Assembly: GCA_035772735.1 (NCBI GenBank)
Contig: JASDFA010000007.1
Coordinates: forward strand, 87,009,501-87,073,500
Length of the DNA stretch: 64,000 bases
From: Datura wrightii
Lineage: Eukaryota > Streptophyta > Magnoliopsida > Solanales > Solanaceae
Direction: 5' to 3'
Under the pieces are notes generated by a model. The model ran no database searches, was not told the DNA's origin, and was given only the letters and a program-made list of their open reading frames with translations. Positions 46,716 to 57,485 of the stretch are shown piece by piece; position 1 is the stretch's first letter, and each line of letters starts with the position of its first letter. Made by a program: the position numbers and the translations under genes.

Positions 46716-48838
46716 TGTCACGCCCCGCCTCGGGAGGCATGACTGGCACCTGGTGCCCTACTAGGACCTGGACTGCTGGACTAGCTGAGCCTAAGCAATT
46801 CTGGTGCCAGGCTGGCTCTAACTCTAGATTCAAGAAAACGACGGGCTATATAACGGCTGTAAATACAGCCTCCGGCTGACTAGGCCTATACCAACCTGTA
46901 AGAAAACAATAGCTACCCAGAACAACTGAGTTAATAGGGAACCTATGCGGGCCGACAAGACCACTGTGTTGTGTAGTTATCTCTGAATCAAGAAAACAAG
47001 TGCTAAACTGCTATGTGACCGACAAGATCACCACTACCAACTGAATAAGGCCCCACACGGTCGTCATAAACAAACCAAAACATACACATGGCCTCATACG
47101 ACCGGTACAACTAACAACAGGGAATATACAATCTGCAAGCCTCTAAGAATACTGATAAGATGGTCGGGATAAGCCCTCGGCCTACACATATTGCACAACA
47201 AAAGTAAAGGAATAAACCTTTAGCTGTCTAGCTCCGAATGACAGGAGCTGATGACTCCGTGTGCTGGTTGGAATTACGAGGGATCCACTCCTCGTCTATG
47301 AGTACCTGTAGGAAAGTAATGCAGCGCCCATGAATGGGCGTCAGTACCACTGGTACCGAGTATGCAAAGCAAATTGAATAACTGAAGATAAACAGTAAAC
47401 TGGTAGTTACTGAAATGACAGAGGATAGCTAATACTGTCTGGAATAACAGAATATGTACCGAGCTTAACTGTACTGGAAAGAAGAGAAGAATCATACCTG
47501 TCGATGTGGCGTCCTACTATTTATCAACTTAACAAGTAACATATATATATATATAGCATACAAGAACCTATACCAGCCCCCATAAGCCAGAAGGTGCCAA
47601 TCAACACGCAATCTATATACCCCTACCCGGGTCAAACCATCCAAAAATAAATCCACTCCACTAACCTAAAAACTACGAGAACCCCGCCGACCCCCTGGCT
47701 ATGCAGCTTGGGCTCTCTGTGCCCCTGACTATAATTGTATCTAAGTTCGGAGGACTCCTGTAACTATAATATAAGATATGTATCTGTAATCTATAATCTG
47801 TGCCCTTGGCGCAAGTGCTCGACAGGGTATGTTATAGTGCTGATCAGCGTGCTATGGGGAATGCTGCATCCCATCTTCGTCCTACTGCGTACGACATGCC
47901 ACTCCTTGGAGTGACGTATCCTCACCCTCTGGCGGGCGAGTCGACAGAACTATTAACCCTGGGGCAGCAAGGAAGCTCTAAGGGTTCCCACATATCACAA
48001 ACAAGTCTCAACAAGCAACAGTAATCACATATAACATGTATATTAAATCTGAAAATACTATCCATGTTCTGATATTCTATTCTGAATCTCTTGTTGAATT
48101 TAACTAAATCTAATACTGAGTTAAACTGAGTCTGGGATAAGATCTTACTGTCTGATACTGATTTACTGACTTTTATTCTAGATATGACATAATAATACAA
48201 ACATACTTAATAGTCGGCTTCTGGAACTTCCTTCTGAAATTTATTCTATTTTACTATACTAGAATTAGTAACTTGCTGAAGAAACTGACTTTACATACCT
48301 CAATTGTCGGCTTTACGGCTAACTGGCGTAACTCGGCCAATATTCAGCTATTTCTTCCAACTGTATTCACATTCATAGCAGTTAGAACTAAATTTATCAA
48401 TATTCCAGAAGAAAATGCTACTTTGAATATATATGTAGCCCAAACTTTGACTTATCGAAAAACAGCCGAAAACTCGCTATTTCTCGGTAGTCAAGAAGGG
48501 AGAATACTCATTAGGGCTAGGAGTATATTGACACTAATTTGGAGCAATTCCACTTACCTTAGCTCGGTAGGACGACGATTCGCCGGCCGAATTTCATGAA
48601 ACTAACTCCGCAGGAATGCTCCCTGCCGCTTAATACTTCACCGGCCAACGCGGAGGTGAGCCCTCCGTGACACGTTGGCTATCACGGAGGGGGTCTGCCC
48701 AGCCTCCTCTTGCGATGGTTCGACGCGGCGCTTGTCCGGTCTTCCCCCGGGCCTTTCTCTAGCATGTATGGCATCCTAAAACTCTTAACCAACATGCGAA
48801 TAGGCCATCTAAATGTCAAGAATTTATGGGGTGTAACA
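46716..48838 (-). repeat. Element I 5' LTR (right), promoter deleted
   Basis: 2123 bases, TGTCACGCC to TGTAACA. Compared with the 3' LTR, bases equivalent to 41074-41250 (about 177) are missing at 48641/48642, which removes the TATA box and part of the GC-rich inverted repeat. The donor AGGTATGT (minus) is kept at 48293-48300. Confidence 0.93.
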
Positions 48839-48843
48839 GTAAC
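48839..48843. other. Target site duplication of I, right copy
   Basis: GTAAC, identical to 39122-39126. Confidence 0.85.
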
Positions 48844-50321
48844 AATGGGAGGACTCGTCATAACCGACACCATCATTGTAAAGCCTTTCATGATGCCCCA
48901 CTGTCTCGCTCAAGTGGGCAGATCCGACCCTGGCTTGCCAAGAGAGGGTCATGCATAAGGAGTGATATCACATTTGAGGGGATCATTATCAATACATCAT
49001 ATCATTTAGAAACCCACGGTGACACATGGTTATGAGACACCGGCGTAGTCCTTTGAACGTAGGGCTACTCGGTGCTAGACACAGCTCCCGAAAACATGCA
49101 TATAGGCCATACATAAATCAATGACATCATGCAGTAAGATTCATTGGCTAAAATATAACATTTATCATCATTGATCCCCTTTAAATCATTCTTAGACAAG
49201 TATCAAGGCCCTTTTCATCAGCCAACATCATAAATCGATAAATCATGTAATTCATTTTATCAATCGTAAATCATTCTTCAACATATGGGCATTTCCCATT
49301 ATTTCATCATACTCAATACTTTCAAAATATGCTCATAAACATGGGTAACTAGAAAATCATGCTTTTCTATCATCAATAAACTCAAATTATAGAGTAGTCA
49401 TCATAAATCATAACTTCCATGAACTTTCATCAAATGGGCATTTTGGATTTAAAAGCTTGAAACATGATTAAAGTAAAATAATGATAAAACCTACCCATCA
49501 TTCAAAATTCAATAATTAAAACTCAGTTAAATCATGCCCATAAAGAGAAATCACATTTTCATGTATTTGGGTAAAATCCCATAGACTTGAATAGGAGGAT
49601 TCATGATTTTAATCGAAATAGGGCATGGGTGAGGAAGAATTCCACCCATTTTAAAACCTTACATACCTGGGAATGGATGAATTAAAAGTTCATTGAACAC
49701 CCACAAAGAAATTGATGAAAATTTGGGGGAAAAAGGCCTTGAATCTCCCAAAAACCTCTCTAAGCTTGTGCACGAGAATGGGCATGCATAAAGAGCTTAA
49801 CCCATCTTATCTAACTCAGAAACATATCCATAACGACAAAGTTTAGGCCTTAGGAACTTAGGAAGTTATGAAAACACCTTTATTATAATGCAGGAAATTC
49901 CAGTCGCTAGTCCCCACGAGGGACCTAACGGGCCGTTTCCACAGGGAATGACTCGTGGCCTTGATCCGTTGAGTCCACTGCCCAAACATCCAAGGGAACC
50001 CCACGGATGAGTTTACAAGTCGTGAGGCCAGACCACGACTTGTGGTCACCTTCCGTGGCCTACACTGCCCATCTCAACTTTCCAATCCTCCAGGGTTGAC
50101 CACGGGTGACCTCACGAGTCGTGAGGTCTGGCCACGACTCGTGGTCAAGCCCGTGGCTTCCTCACCTAGGCCTTGCCACACCATGCTGACCAGGGTCACC
50201 TCATGACTCGTGGTCACTCCTCACAACTCACCTCATAGGTTTTTCTATGACCTGGTGTGAATTTTTAGTTTTTCTCCGTTTTCACTTTTGGGTCTGATCC
50301 TTGGGTTCCCGGGGTATAACA
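48844..50321 (-). repeat. Element C 3' LTR, right piece
   Basis: Continues C's LTR after I and ends GGGGTATAACA. The donor AGGTATGT (minus) is at 49661-49668. The GC-rich cluster of CACGACTCGTGG units lies at 49900-50230, 90-420 bases from the LTR's 5' end. Confidence 0.87.
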
Positions 50322-50356
50322 ATATCTCCCCCTTGGGAACATTCATCCTCGAATGT
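50322..50356 (-). other. Element C polypurine tract and preceding hairpin
   Basis: ATATCTCCCCCTT at 50322-50334 and ACATTCATCCTCGAATGT at 50339-50356. In sense the closing pair is G-U and the loop AGGA. Confidence 0.83.
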
Positions 50357-50567
50357 TAGAAACATGCAAAAAACTCAAAAACAAGCTATCACCATTTATG
50401 ATTACCAGTCATTTAAGTCGAAAACAGACGGAATGACTACCTCTGAAAGGAACTACATAGCTAAACTGAATTCATACATCACATACATTTACCATATCAT
50501 AAAACAAACTGGTACACATGAACTGAATGGGAAAAGCTTATTAAAGGTTTAGGGAAAAATTGATACC

Positions 50568-52126
50568 TCAAACTAAAATTGAGCCCGTAGGGAACAAATG
50601 AGGGTATTTAGCTATCATATCTGCTTCAGCTTCCCATGTAGCTCCCTCAAAATGCTGATTTCTCCATAATACTTTAACTGAAGCTACTTCCTTGTTCCTC
50701 AGCCTCCGAACCTGATGATCCTAGACTTCAATGGGAATTTCTTCATAACTGAGGTTGTCCTTCACTCCAATGTTGTATACCGAAACTACAAAGGCTGGAT
50801 CACCCAAGCACTTATTCAAAAGTGACACAAGAAAGATGGGATTAACAGAAGATAGCTCCGAGGGCAAGTCCAACTCATACGCCACCTTACCAACTCTTCT
50901 CAGCACCCCGTAGGGGCTAACATAACAGGGACTAACTTTACCTTTCTTTCCGAACCACATGACTCCCTTCATGGGTGATACCTTTAGAAATACCCAGTCA
51001 TCCACATCAAACTCCAAATCCCTCCTTCTCACATCAACATACGATTTCTGATGACTCTGAGCGGTTTTCAACCGATCCCTTATCAACTGAACCTTCACCA
51101 TTGCCTCATGAACCGAATTTGGCCCTATCATAGCTACCTCACCAACCTTGAACCATTCGATGGGGGATATACACCTCCGCCCATAAAGAGCCTCGAACGG
51201 GGCCATACGAATACTACAGTGGTAACTGTTATAATAACCAAATTCGATCAAGGGAAAATGATCATCCCAAATACCTTTAAAATCCATAACACATGCCCTT
51301 AACATATCCTCAAGGGTCTAAATGGTTCGTTCTTTTTGGCCGTCTGTTTGCGGATGGAAGGCTGTACTGAGCTTAGCCTGCATCCCAAGCCCTTTTTGAA
51401 AAGAATGCCAGAATTGACAGGTAAAATGAGTACCTCGGTCTGAGATAATAGAAAAGGGAACTCCATGAAGTCGAAGCAACTCCCGAATGTACAACTTATC
51501 ATAATCATCCGCTGAATCTGTGGTCTTGACAGGTAGGAAGTGTGCTGCCTTAGTTAGCCTGTCCACCAGCACCCAAATAGAGTCATAGTGTCGGCGAGTA
51601 TGACGTAGGCCTGTAACAAAATCCATATTAATCTCTTCTCACTTCCAAGTGGGGATGTTGATATCCTGAAGTACGCCTCCCGCCCTTTGATGTTCGACTT
51701 TCACTTGCTGGCAGTTTGGACATTTTGCTACGAACGCCGCAGTATCTTTCTTCATACCATCCCACCAATAGTTCTCTCATAAGTCCTAATACATTTTCGT
51801 GGATCCTTGATGAAAACAATATTTGGTACCATGTGCCTCATGCAATATTCGAACTCTCAAATTATCGATGTCCCGAACACATAGTCGACCCTAGTATCAT
51901 AGCACACCATCTCCCCCTTGGGAGAAGACCTTCACCTTCTAACTCCGAACCGCCTCCTTCAGCTTCCTCAATATTGGATCCTCAACTTGCCTGGACTTAA
52001 CATCAACCACCAACGACGATTCTGATCCATTATGTACAACAACACTGCCATCGGTCGAATCGATCAATCTAACTCCTAGGTTTGCAAGTCGGTGGACATC
52101 CTTCACCAACTCCTTTCCCTCATACA
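50568..52126 (-). pseudogene. Element C pol remnant: integrase and chromodomain
   Basis: One frame with several stops runs from the RNase H/IN linker (LVKDVHRLANLGVRLIDS) through a zinc finger CPNCQQVKVEHQ and the core MDFVTGLRHTRRHYDSIWV. ISDRGTHFTCQF and FHPQTDGQKERTI follow, then the GPY region and the chromodomain (RRLRNKEVASVKVLWRNQHF, ATWEAEADMIAKYPHLFP). The stop TGA is at 50568-50570. Most stops are TAG. Upstream RT and gag are lost at the junction with D. Confidence 0.9.
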
Positions 52127-54136
52127 AGAGAAACATAACCCAAGATAAGCAATACAATACTGAATTTAGAAAACATGCAAGAACCGTCTAAAGCTGTTGA
52201 ACTGAGTACTGATATAATGGGATGGTCTAAAAGACCCTGTCTGACGGTTAGGCATGCTCTAAGTCTTATTCTAACCTGAACTGAGCTAAACTGAACTAAA
52301 CTAGATTGAACTATACTGAACTGGACTGAACTAGACTGACTAGTGGGAGAGTCCCTAACCGACATATAACCATGTGAGCTAGACGTGGAGTCCAATGTAT
52401 ACACCACATTGGTAGGACCCAATATACCTTGCCAGGGTATAAAGGCATGAACTGGGTAATCACAAAAGTCTGAGGCCAAATAGGTTAATAATCTAAAACT
52501 GAATCCTACGCTGGCAACGTATTTCTGGGAAGCTGGGTGTGTTGGAACCCTAGTCTGCTTGGTGCAAAGTCCTACTCCACTGGAAATCCTATTTTGAACT
52601 ACTAAGTTGATAGCTCGAAACTGGGATCCAAGCCTAGTCAGAGAGGCATAACTGAAACTACCCTGAGAGCCTTATCGGACCAGATGCTGAAACTGGGTTC
52701 TAAGACTGGTCAGAGCTGTTTATCTGGAAGCGTCGTAACCATCTAAAGAACAACTGATGCTGAACTGGGGTCCTAGGACTGGTCAAAGCTATAACTGGAA
52801 TGTCATAACCGTCTAATGGAGCAATTAATCTGAATTCTGAGTATGATTCTGATAACTGAGAGGCACTACTGATGCCTCGAGGAAATCTAAAGTCAAACTG
52901 AGTGGTTGACAATTTCTGAATAATTCTGAAGGAATCTTACATTTTAACTAAACTGAACTACTGAGTAGCTAATAGATATTTCAACTCATTCCGAAAACAC
53001 TGGAATTTCATAGCATGGCAACCACTCAAGAATTTAAGAGAAATTAACATCTGACAAGGCTAGAATTTCTCTCATACATAAGATATTTTTCTCATTATCT
53101 AAGTATTAAAATTTCAAGGAAATTCATCCCAAAACATACTTCATTCAACAAACAACAATTTATATGCACTGATCTTTTCTCGATATTTTGGACTAGAATT
53201 CACTATTTAAAGATTCTAGGTAATTTTTGTCCAAACTGCTAGAAAATCATATCAATAATAATAGGGATATCGTTCTATAAGAAATTAATTAACAATGACA
53301 TGCAATATCTTGGACTCAGAAATTCAGGGCTAAAAACTAATCGAAACTAGTAGAGGTTTTTGGGGACACAAGGAAAGAATAATTCCCTTGTTGAAGTCCC
53401 ACATACCTGATGAGAATTTAAGAAAAAATTGCTTGGAAGTTGAAGACGAACTATCTGCCCTAGTTGATGCCCTGAACTTCTCTAAGAGGAACTCTGCGTA
53501 CTTTTTCTTGGAAGTCTGTGTGGGGAATGAGGGAAAGAACCCATTACCCCCACTAAAACGTCTGAAACTGAAGCTAAAATGACTGGGTTTAGGGTCCAAA
53601 AGCACAGAAAAGTCGAATTTTCCCTTAACGAAATTTCCTTGAAAAATAGTTCTGGCCTCGACCACGACTCGTACCACGAGTCATACCACAAAGTCACGAC
53701 TCGTGGTCACCTTTCCACTTTTCAATCTTCTAAATTTGGCCACGACTCGCATACCACGACTCATAGTACCATCCTACGGGTTGTACTGTCTGTCGTGGTA
53801 CCATCCACCCATACTAAATATGACTTAACCACGATTCTTCATCACGACTCATTGCTACATCCTATGAGTCATAACATGACCCATGATGACTCACTCTGAC
53901 ACCATTGAGAATTTCACCACGACTCCTAACCACTAGTCGTACCTACGCATCACGATTCATAGGACCACCCGTGATATGACCTCAAGCTCCCGAAATTCAT
54001 CACGACTCGAGTCACGAGTCGTAGGTCCTCACCACGATTCATACCTCGAGTCATCCTGGTGCAAAATTCCAGGTTTTTCTGCAGTTTCCAACTTCAACCC
54101 CTGGGTCTATTCTTAGGCCCCTTCTGGGGTATTACA
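52127..54136 (-). repeat. Element D 3' LTR, right piece
   Basis: Restarts with the 100-base segment also present at 38357-38456 and ends GGGGTATTACA. It contains a minisatellite of AACTGAACT-like units (52271-52344). The donor AGGTATGT (minus) is at 53401-53408. A dense cluster of CCACGACTCGTACC/CACGACTCGTGG units lies at 53650-54060. Confidence 0.87.
52271..52344. repeat. 10-base minisatellite in D LTR
   Basis: About seven degenerate units of CTGAACTAAA type in 74 bases. The homologous E LTR region (30380-30440) has no such array, so it expanded in D. Confidence 0.7.
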
Positions 54137-54172
54137 ATATCTCTCCTCTTGAAAACATTCTTCCTCGAGTGT
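54137..54172 (-). other. Element D polypurine tract and preceding hairpin
   Basis: ATATCTCTCCTCTT at 54137-54150 and the degenerate hairpin ACATTCTTCCTCGAGTGT at 54155-54172. Two pairs are broken and the loop is still AGGA in sense. Confidence 0.78.
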
Positions 54173-54382
54173 AGGAAACAAGCAACAACCAGAAACATAC
54201 AATTACCATATGCAAATACTGATCATTTAAGACGAAAACTGACGAAATGACTACCCCTGAAAAAAACTACGTAGCTGAACTGAATTCAGACATCACATAC
54301 ATATATCATATCATAAAACAAACTTGCACGCATGAACAGAACATGAAAAACTGATTAGAGGTCTGGGGAAAAAACTAATACC

Positions 54383-56663
54383 TCAAACTAAAACTGGGCC
54401 GATAGGGAACAAGTGGGGGTATTTAGCAACCATATCCGCTTCAGCTTCCCACGTAGCTCTCTCAACATGCTGATTTCTCCATAACACCTTTACTAAAGCT
54501 ACTTCCATGTTCCTCAATTTACGAACCTGACGGTCAAGGATCTGGACTAGTACCTCCTCATAGGCGAGTCTATCCTTAACTGCCACACTATCCAATGGCA
54601 CCACAGAGGTTGGATCTCTAATACACTTTTTCAAAAGTGATACATGGAAAACTGGGTGTACAACTACTAGTTCTGAAGGAAACTCTAGCTCATAGGCCAT
54701 CTTGCCGATATGCCGCAAAACTCTATAAGGTCCCACATACCTAGGACTGAGTTTCCCCATCTTTTCGAACCTCATTACCCCTTTCATGGGTGAAATTTTT
54801 AGGTATACCCAGTCATCAACTGTAAACTCCAATTCTCTTCTCCGCCTATCGGCATAAGATTTTTGATGGCTCTGGGCTATTTTCAGCCTATCTCAGATAA
54901 GCTGAACTTTCAGCATTGCCTTGTGAACCGAGTCTGGCCCTATCAAAGTAGCTACACCTTCTACCATACAATGCTTCAAACAGGGCCATCTGAATGCTAG
55001 AATGGTAGTTGTTGTTGTACGCAAACTCGATCAGAGGCAAATGGTCATCCCAATTACCCTTAAAATCAATTGCCCACGCTCTTAACATATCCACCAGGGT
55101 CTAAATGGTTCTCTCATCTTTCCCATTGGTCTGCAGATGAAAAGTCGTGTTAAGCTTGACCTGGGTGCCTATTCCCTTCTGAAAAGACCTACAGAAGTGC
55201 GAGGTGAACTGTGCTCCCCTATCTAAAATGATGGACAAGGGCACCCCATGAAGTCTGACTAACTCCCACATATAATGTTTGGCATAGTCCTCTGTTGAGT
55301 CTATGGTTTTGACTGGGAGGAAGTGAGCTGACTTGGTCATCCGATCTACTACCACCCAGATTGAGTCATGCTGCCGGCGAGTCTGAGGTAAACCTGTAAT
55401 GAAGTCCATATTTGCTTCTTCCCATTTCCACGTGGGTATATTGATGTCTTGGGTCATGCCTCCTGGCCTTTGATGCTCCACCTTGACTTGCTGGCAATTC
55501 GGGCACTTAGCTATGAATTCAACAATGCTCCTTTTCATGTCATTCCACCAGTAAATATTCCTAAAGTCGCGATACATTTTAGTAGCACCCGAGGGAATTG
55601 AGTACCTTGAGCTGTGTGCTTCAGCCAATATTTGTTGTCTCAATCACCAACATCTGGCACACACAACCTTCCCTGGTAATAGAGCACTCCATCTCCCCTT
55701 TGGGAAAAAGCGTCAACCTCCTTTCTGAGAACCGCTTCCTTGAGTTTAAAAAGAATTGGATCTTCATCTTGTCTAGATTTAACTTCAACCACCAGGTATG
55801 AATCTGACCCACTCTATATTACTACCCCACCTTCGGCTGAGTCTACTAGTTGCACCCCTAACCGGGCTAGTCTGTGAACTTCTTTCACTAGTTCCCTCTT
55901 GTCTTCCTCAATGTGAGCTACACTTCCCATAGACCGTCTGCTTAGGGCTTCAGCCACTACATTGTCCTTACCTAGGTAATACAAAACATTTATGTCATAA
56001 TCCTTTAATAGTTCCAACCACTGTCTCTGACGCAGGTTTAGGTCCTTTTGGTTGAACACGTACTGAAGGCTCTTATGATCGTTGAACACATCCACGTGAG
56101 CTCCATACAAGTAGTGTCTCCATATTTTTAATGTGAATACCACCGCTGCCAGCTCCAAGTCATGAGTTGGATAATTCTTCTCATGAACTTAGAGGTATCT
56201 GGAGGCATAGGCTATCACTTTTCCCCGCTGCATCAGAATGCAACCAAGTCCAACTCTGGAGGTGTCACAATATACCACAAACCCATTTGTTCCTTCTGGC
56301 AGGGTCAAAACTGGAGCGGTCGTGAGTTGAGTTTTTAACTCCTGAAAACTCTTCTCACACTCATCCGACCACTGAAATTTCACCTTCTTTTGGGTTAACT
56401 TGGTCAGAGGGGATGCTATGGAGGAGAAACTTTCCATAAATCATTGGTAATAACCTGCTAAGCCTAGGAAACTCCTGATTTCACTAGGGGAGGTAGGTCT
56501 TGGCCAATCTTTCACTGCTGCAATCTTGTGAGGATCTACCTGTATTCCCTTAACTGAGATCACATTACCCAAAAATGTCACAGACTTCAACCAGAATTCA
56601 CACTTGCTGAACTTGGCGAATAACTGGTGATCCCTGAGGGTCTGTAATGCTATCCATATGTGA
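54383..56663 (-). pseudogene. Element D pol: RT end, RNase H, integrase, chromodomain
   Basis: From about 56640 the RT thumb is seen (LFAKFSKCEFWLKSVTFLGN), then RNase H (AYASRYL, ELAAVVFTLKIWRHYLYGA, DHKSLQYVFNQKDLNL). Integrase has CPNCQQVKVEHQRPGG, MDFITGLPQTRRQHDSIWV and LDRGAQFTSHF. A frameshift near 54890 precedes the GPY/chromodomain part (RYVGPYRVLRHIGKMAYELE, RATWEAEADMVAKYPHLFP), which stops at 54383. It is similar to E pol. The frame upstream of 56663 is gone. Confidence 0.9.
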
Positions 56664-56690
56664 TTGCTGAACTTGGCGAATAACTGGTGA
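56604..56690. repeat. 27-base direct duplication at the D break point
   Basis: The 27 bases at 56604-56630, part of D's RT, recur exactly at 56664-56690, directly beside the Athila LTR fragment. The 33 bases between continue D's RT. This looks like template-switched filler at a repaired break. Confidence 0.85.
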
Positions 56691-57485
56691 ATTCATAATT
56701 GCATGAATTCATTTATGTTTGAGTTTTTAATTATTGTTTTGTCTTACATTCTTTTTTATGGTTGTTTTTATGCTTGATCACCATGAAAACAAATGCGTTA
56801 AGCTTAGGTAAAAGCTTGAAAGAGTAACCCTAAGTAAGAACAAGAGAATGTATGGAGCAAGTTCTTATCTTTCGATATGATTCGCGATTAGGATAGAAAT
56901 TATACCTAATTTTCCTTGCTTGGTTGATAAAACGGGATGATAGCAAGAAACCGGCTTAGAATTATCACTCCACCACTCATATAAGTAGTTGTGAAGCTAA
57001 GATGGGTTAAATGATTAGAGGTACGAAAGTCCCTAATCAAGAGCGTAAACCCCGTAAACCACATCCATGTAGTTGAATTGCCCACGAACTAGGATATCAC
57101 ATCCCCGCTCAACGATGTAGTTGTGAGGCTTGTTTGTCGTGTTTAGAGGCTCGAGAGACCATGAACATTGCATTTTAAACTATGTCAGACAACAATTGAT
57201 AATATCATACTTGAACCATTGTAAAATGTAGCATTGCATGATTATCCGGCCTTGACTCTAGTTGCTTCTTATATTATTTCCAGATTATTTTATGACCACC
57301 CTAAAATTTAATTATAGTTTACCTAAAACTTCTATAATCAACACTTGTGAAGGTTAATTTTACACTTGAACCTCATAATTTGCTGCATTGGTCCAGTCCC
57401 TGTGGATTCGACATCCAGCTCTTAAAAAGGGCCATTGTATTACTTGTACGACCGCGTACGCTTGCGTGTGCGCTGGAGCGCAACA
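56691..57485 (+). repeat. Athila-type LTR fragment (H family)
   Basis: Matches the H LTR (about 5240 down to 4464) in inverse orientation and ends at the same terminus ...GCGCAACA. The outer (5') part of the LTR is absent. No primer site or gag follows, so it is neither a solo LTR with target duplication nor a full element. It sits between D's RT and B's integrase end. Confidence 0.85.

Larger units (their letters stand above)
39127..48838 (-). mobile_element. Element I: full-length Tekay/Del-type chromovirus
   Basis: 9712 bases with both LTRs, a perfect 5-base target duplication, primer site, polypurine tract and all domains in order gag-PR-RT-RNaseH-IN-chromodomain on the minus strand. It is the best preserved and, as the innermost insertion, one of the younger elements here. 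It has at least two frameshifts and several stops, and its 5' LTR has lost the promoter region. Confidence 0.95.
38456..52126 (-). mobile_element. Element C: 5'-truncated chromovirus interrupted by I
   Basis: 3' LTR 38456-39126 plus 48844-50321 (split by I), then polypurine tract and pol from the chromodomain back to the RNase H/integrase linker at about 52126. There C ends abruptly inside D's LTR. No 5' LTR, gag, protease or RT is present. Confidence 0.85.
37914..56663 (-). mobile_element. Element D: minus-strand chromovirus, 5' half lost
   Basis: D's 3' LTR begins at 37914 (TGTCATGCCTCGAG) inside E's 3' LTR. It is interrupted by C and resumes at 52127-54136. The polypurine tract and pol follow up to the RT thumb, where the element stops near 56663. 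Gag, protease, most of RT and the 5' LTR are missing. The LTR is related to E's: reversed, both share the end ...TACCGTGT...GGGTGACA. Confidence 0.85.

Noticed and set aside
49900..50230. Repeated palindromes as a CRISPR array or a satellite
   Set aside because: Units are degenerate, irregularly spaced and confined to LTRs or element G. This is plant nuclear DNA.
52120..52479. 119-codon ORF with a repeated VQFSxVQ pattern as a repeat protein
   Set aside because: The pattern is the translation of the 10-base minisatellite in D's LTR.
4464..57485. The two Athila LTR copies as the ends of one very large element
   Set aside because: They are in opposite orientation and only one has a primer site and gag beside it.
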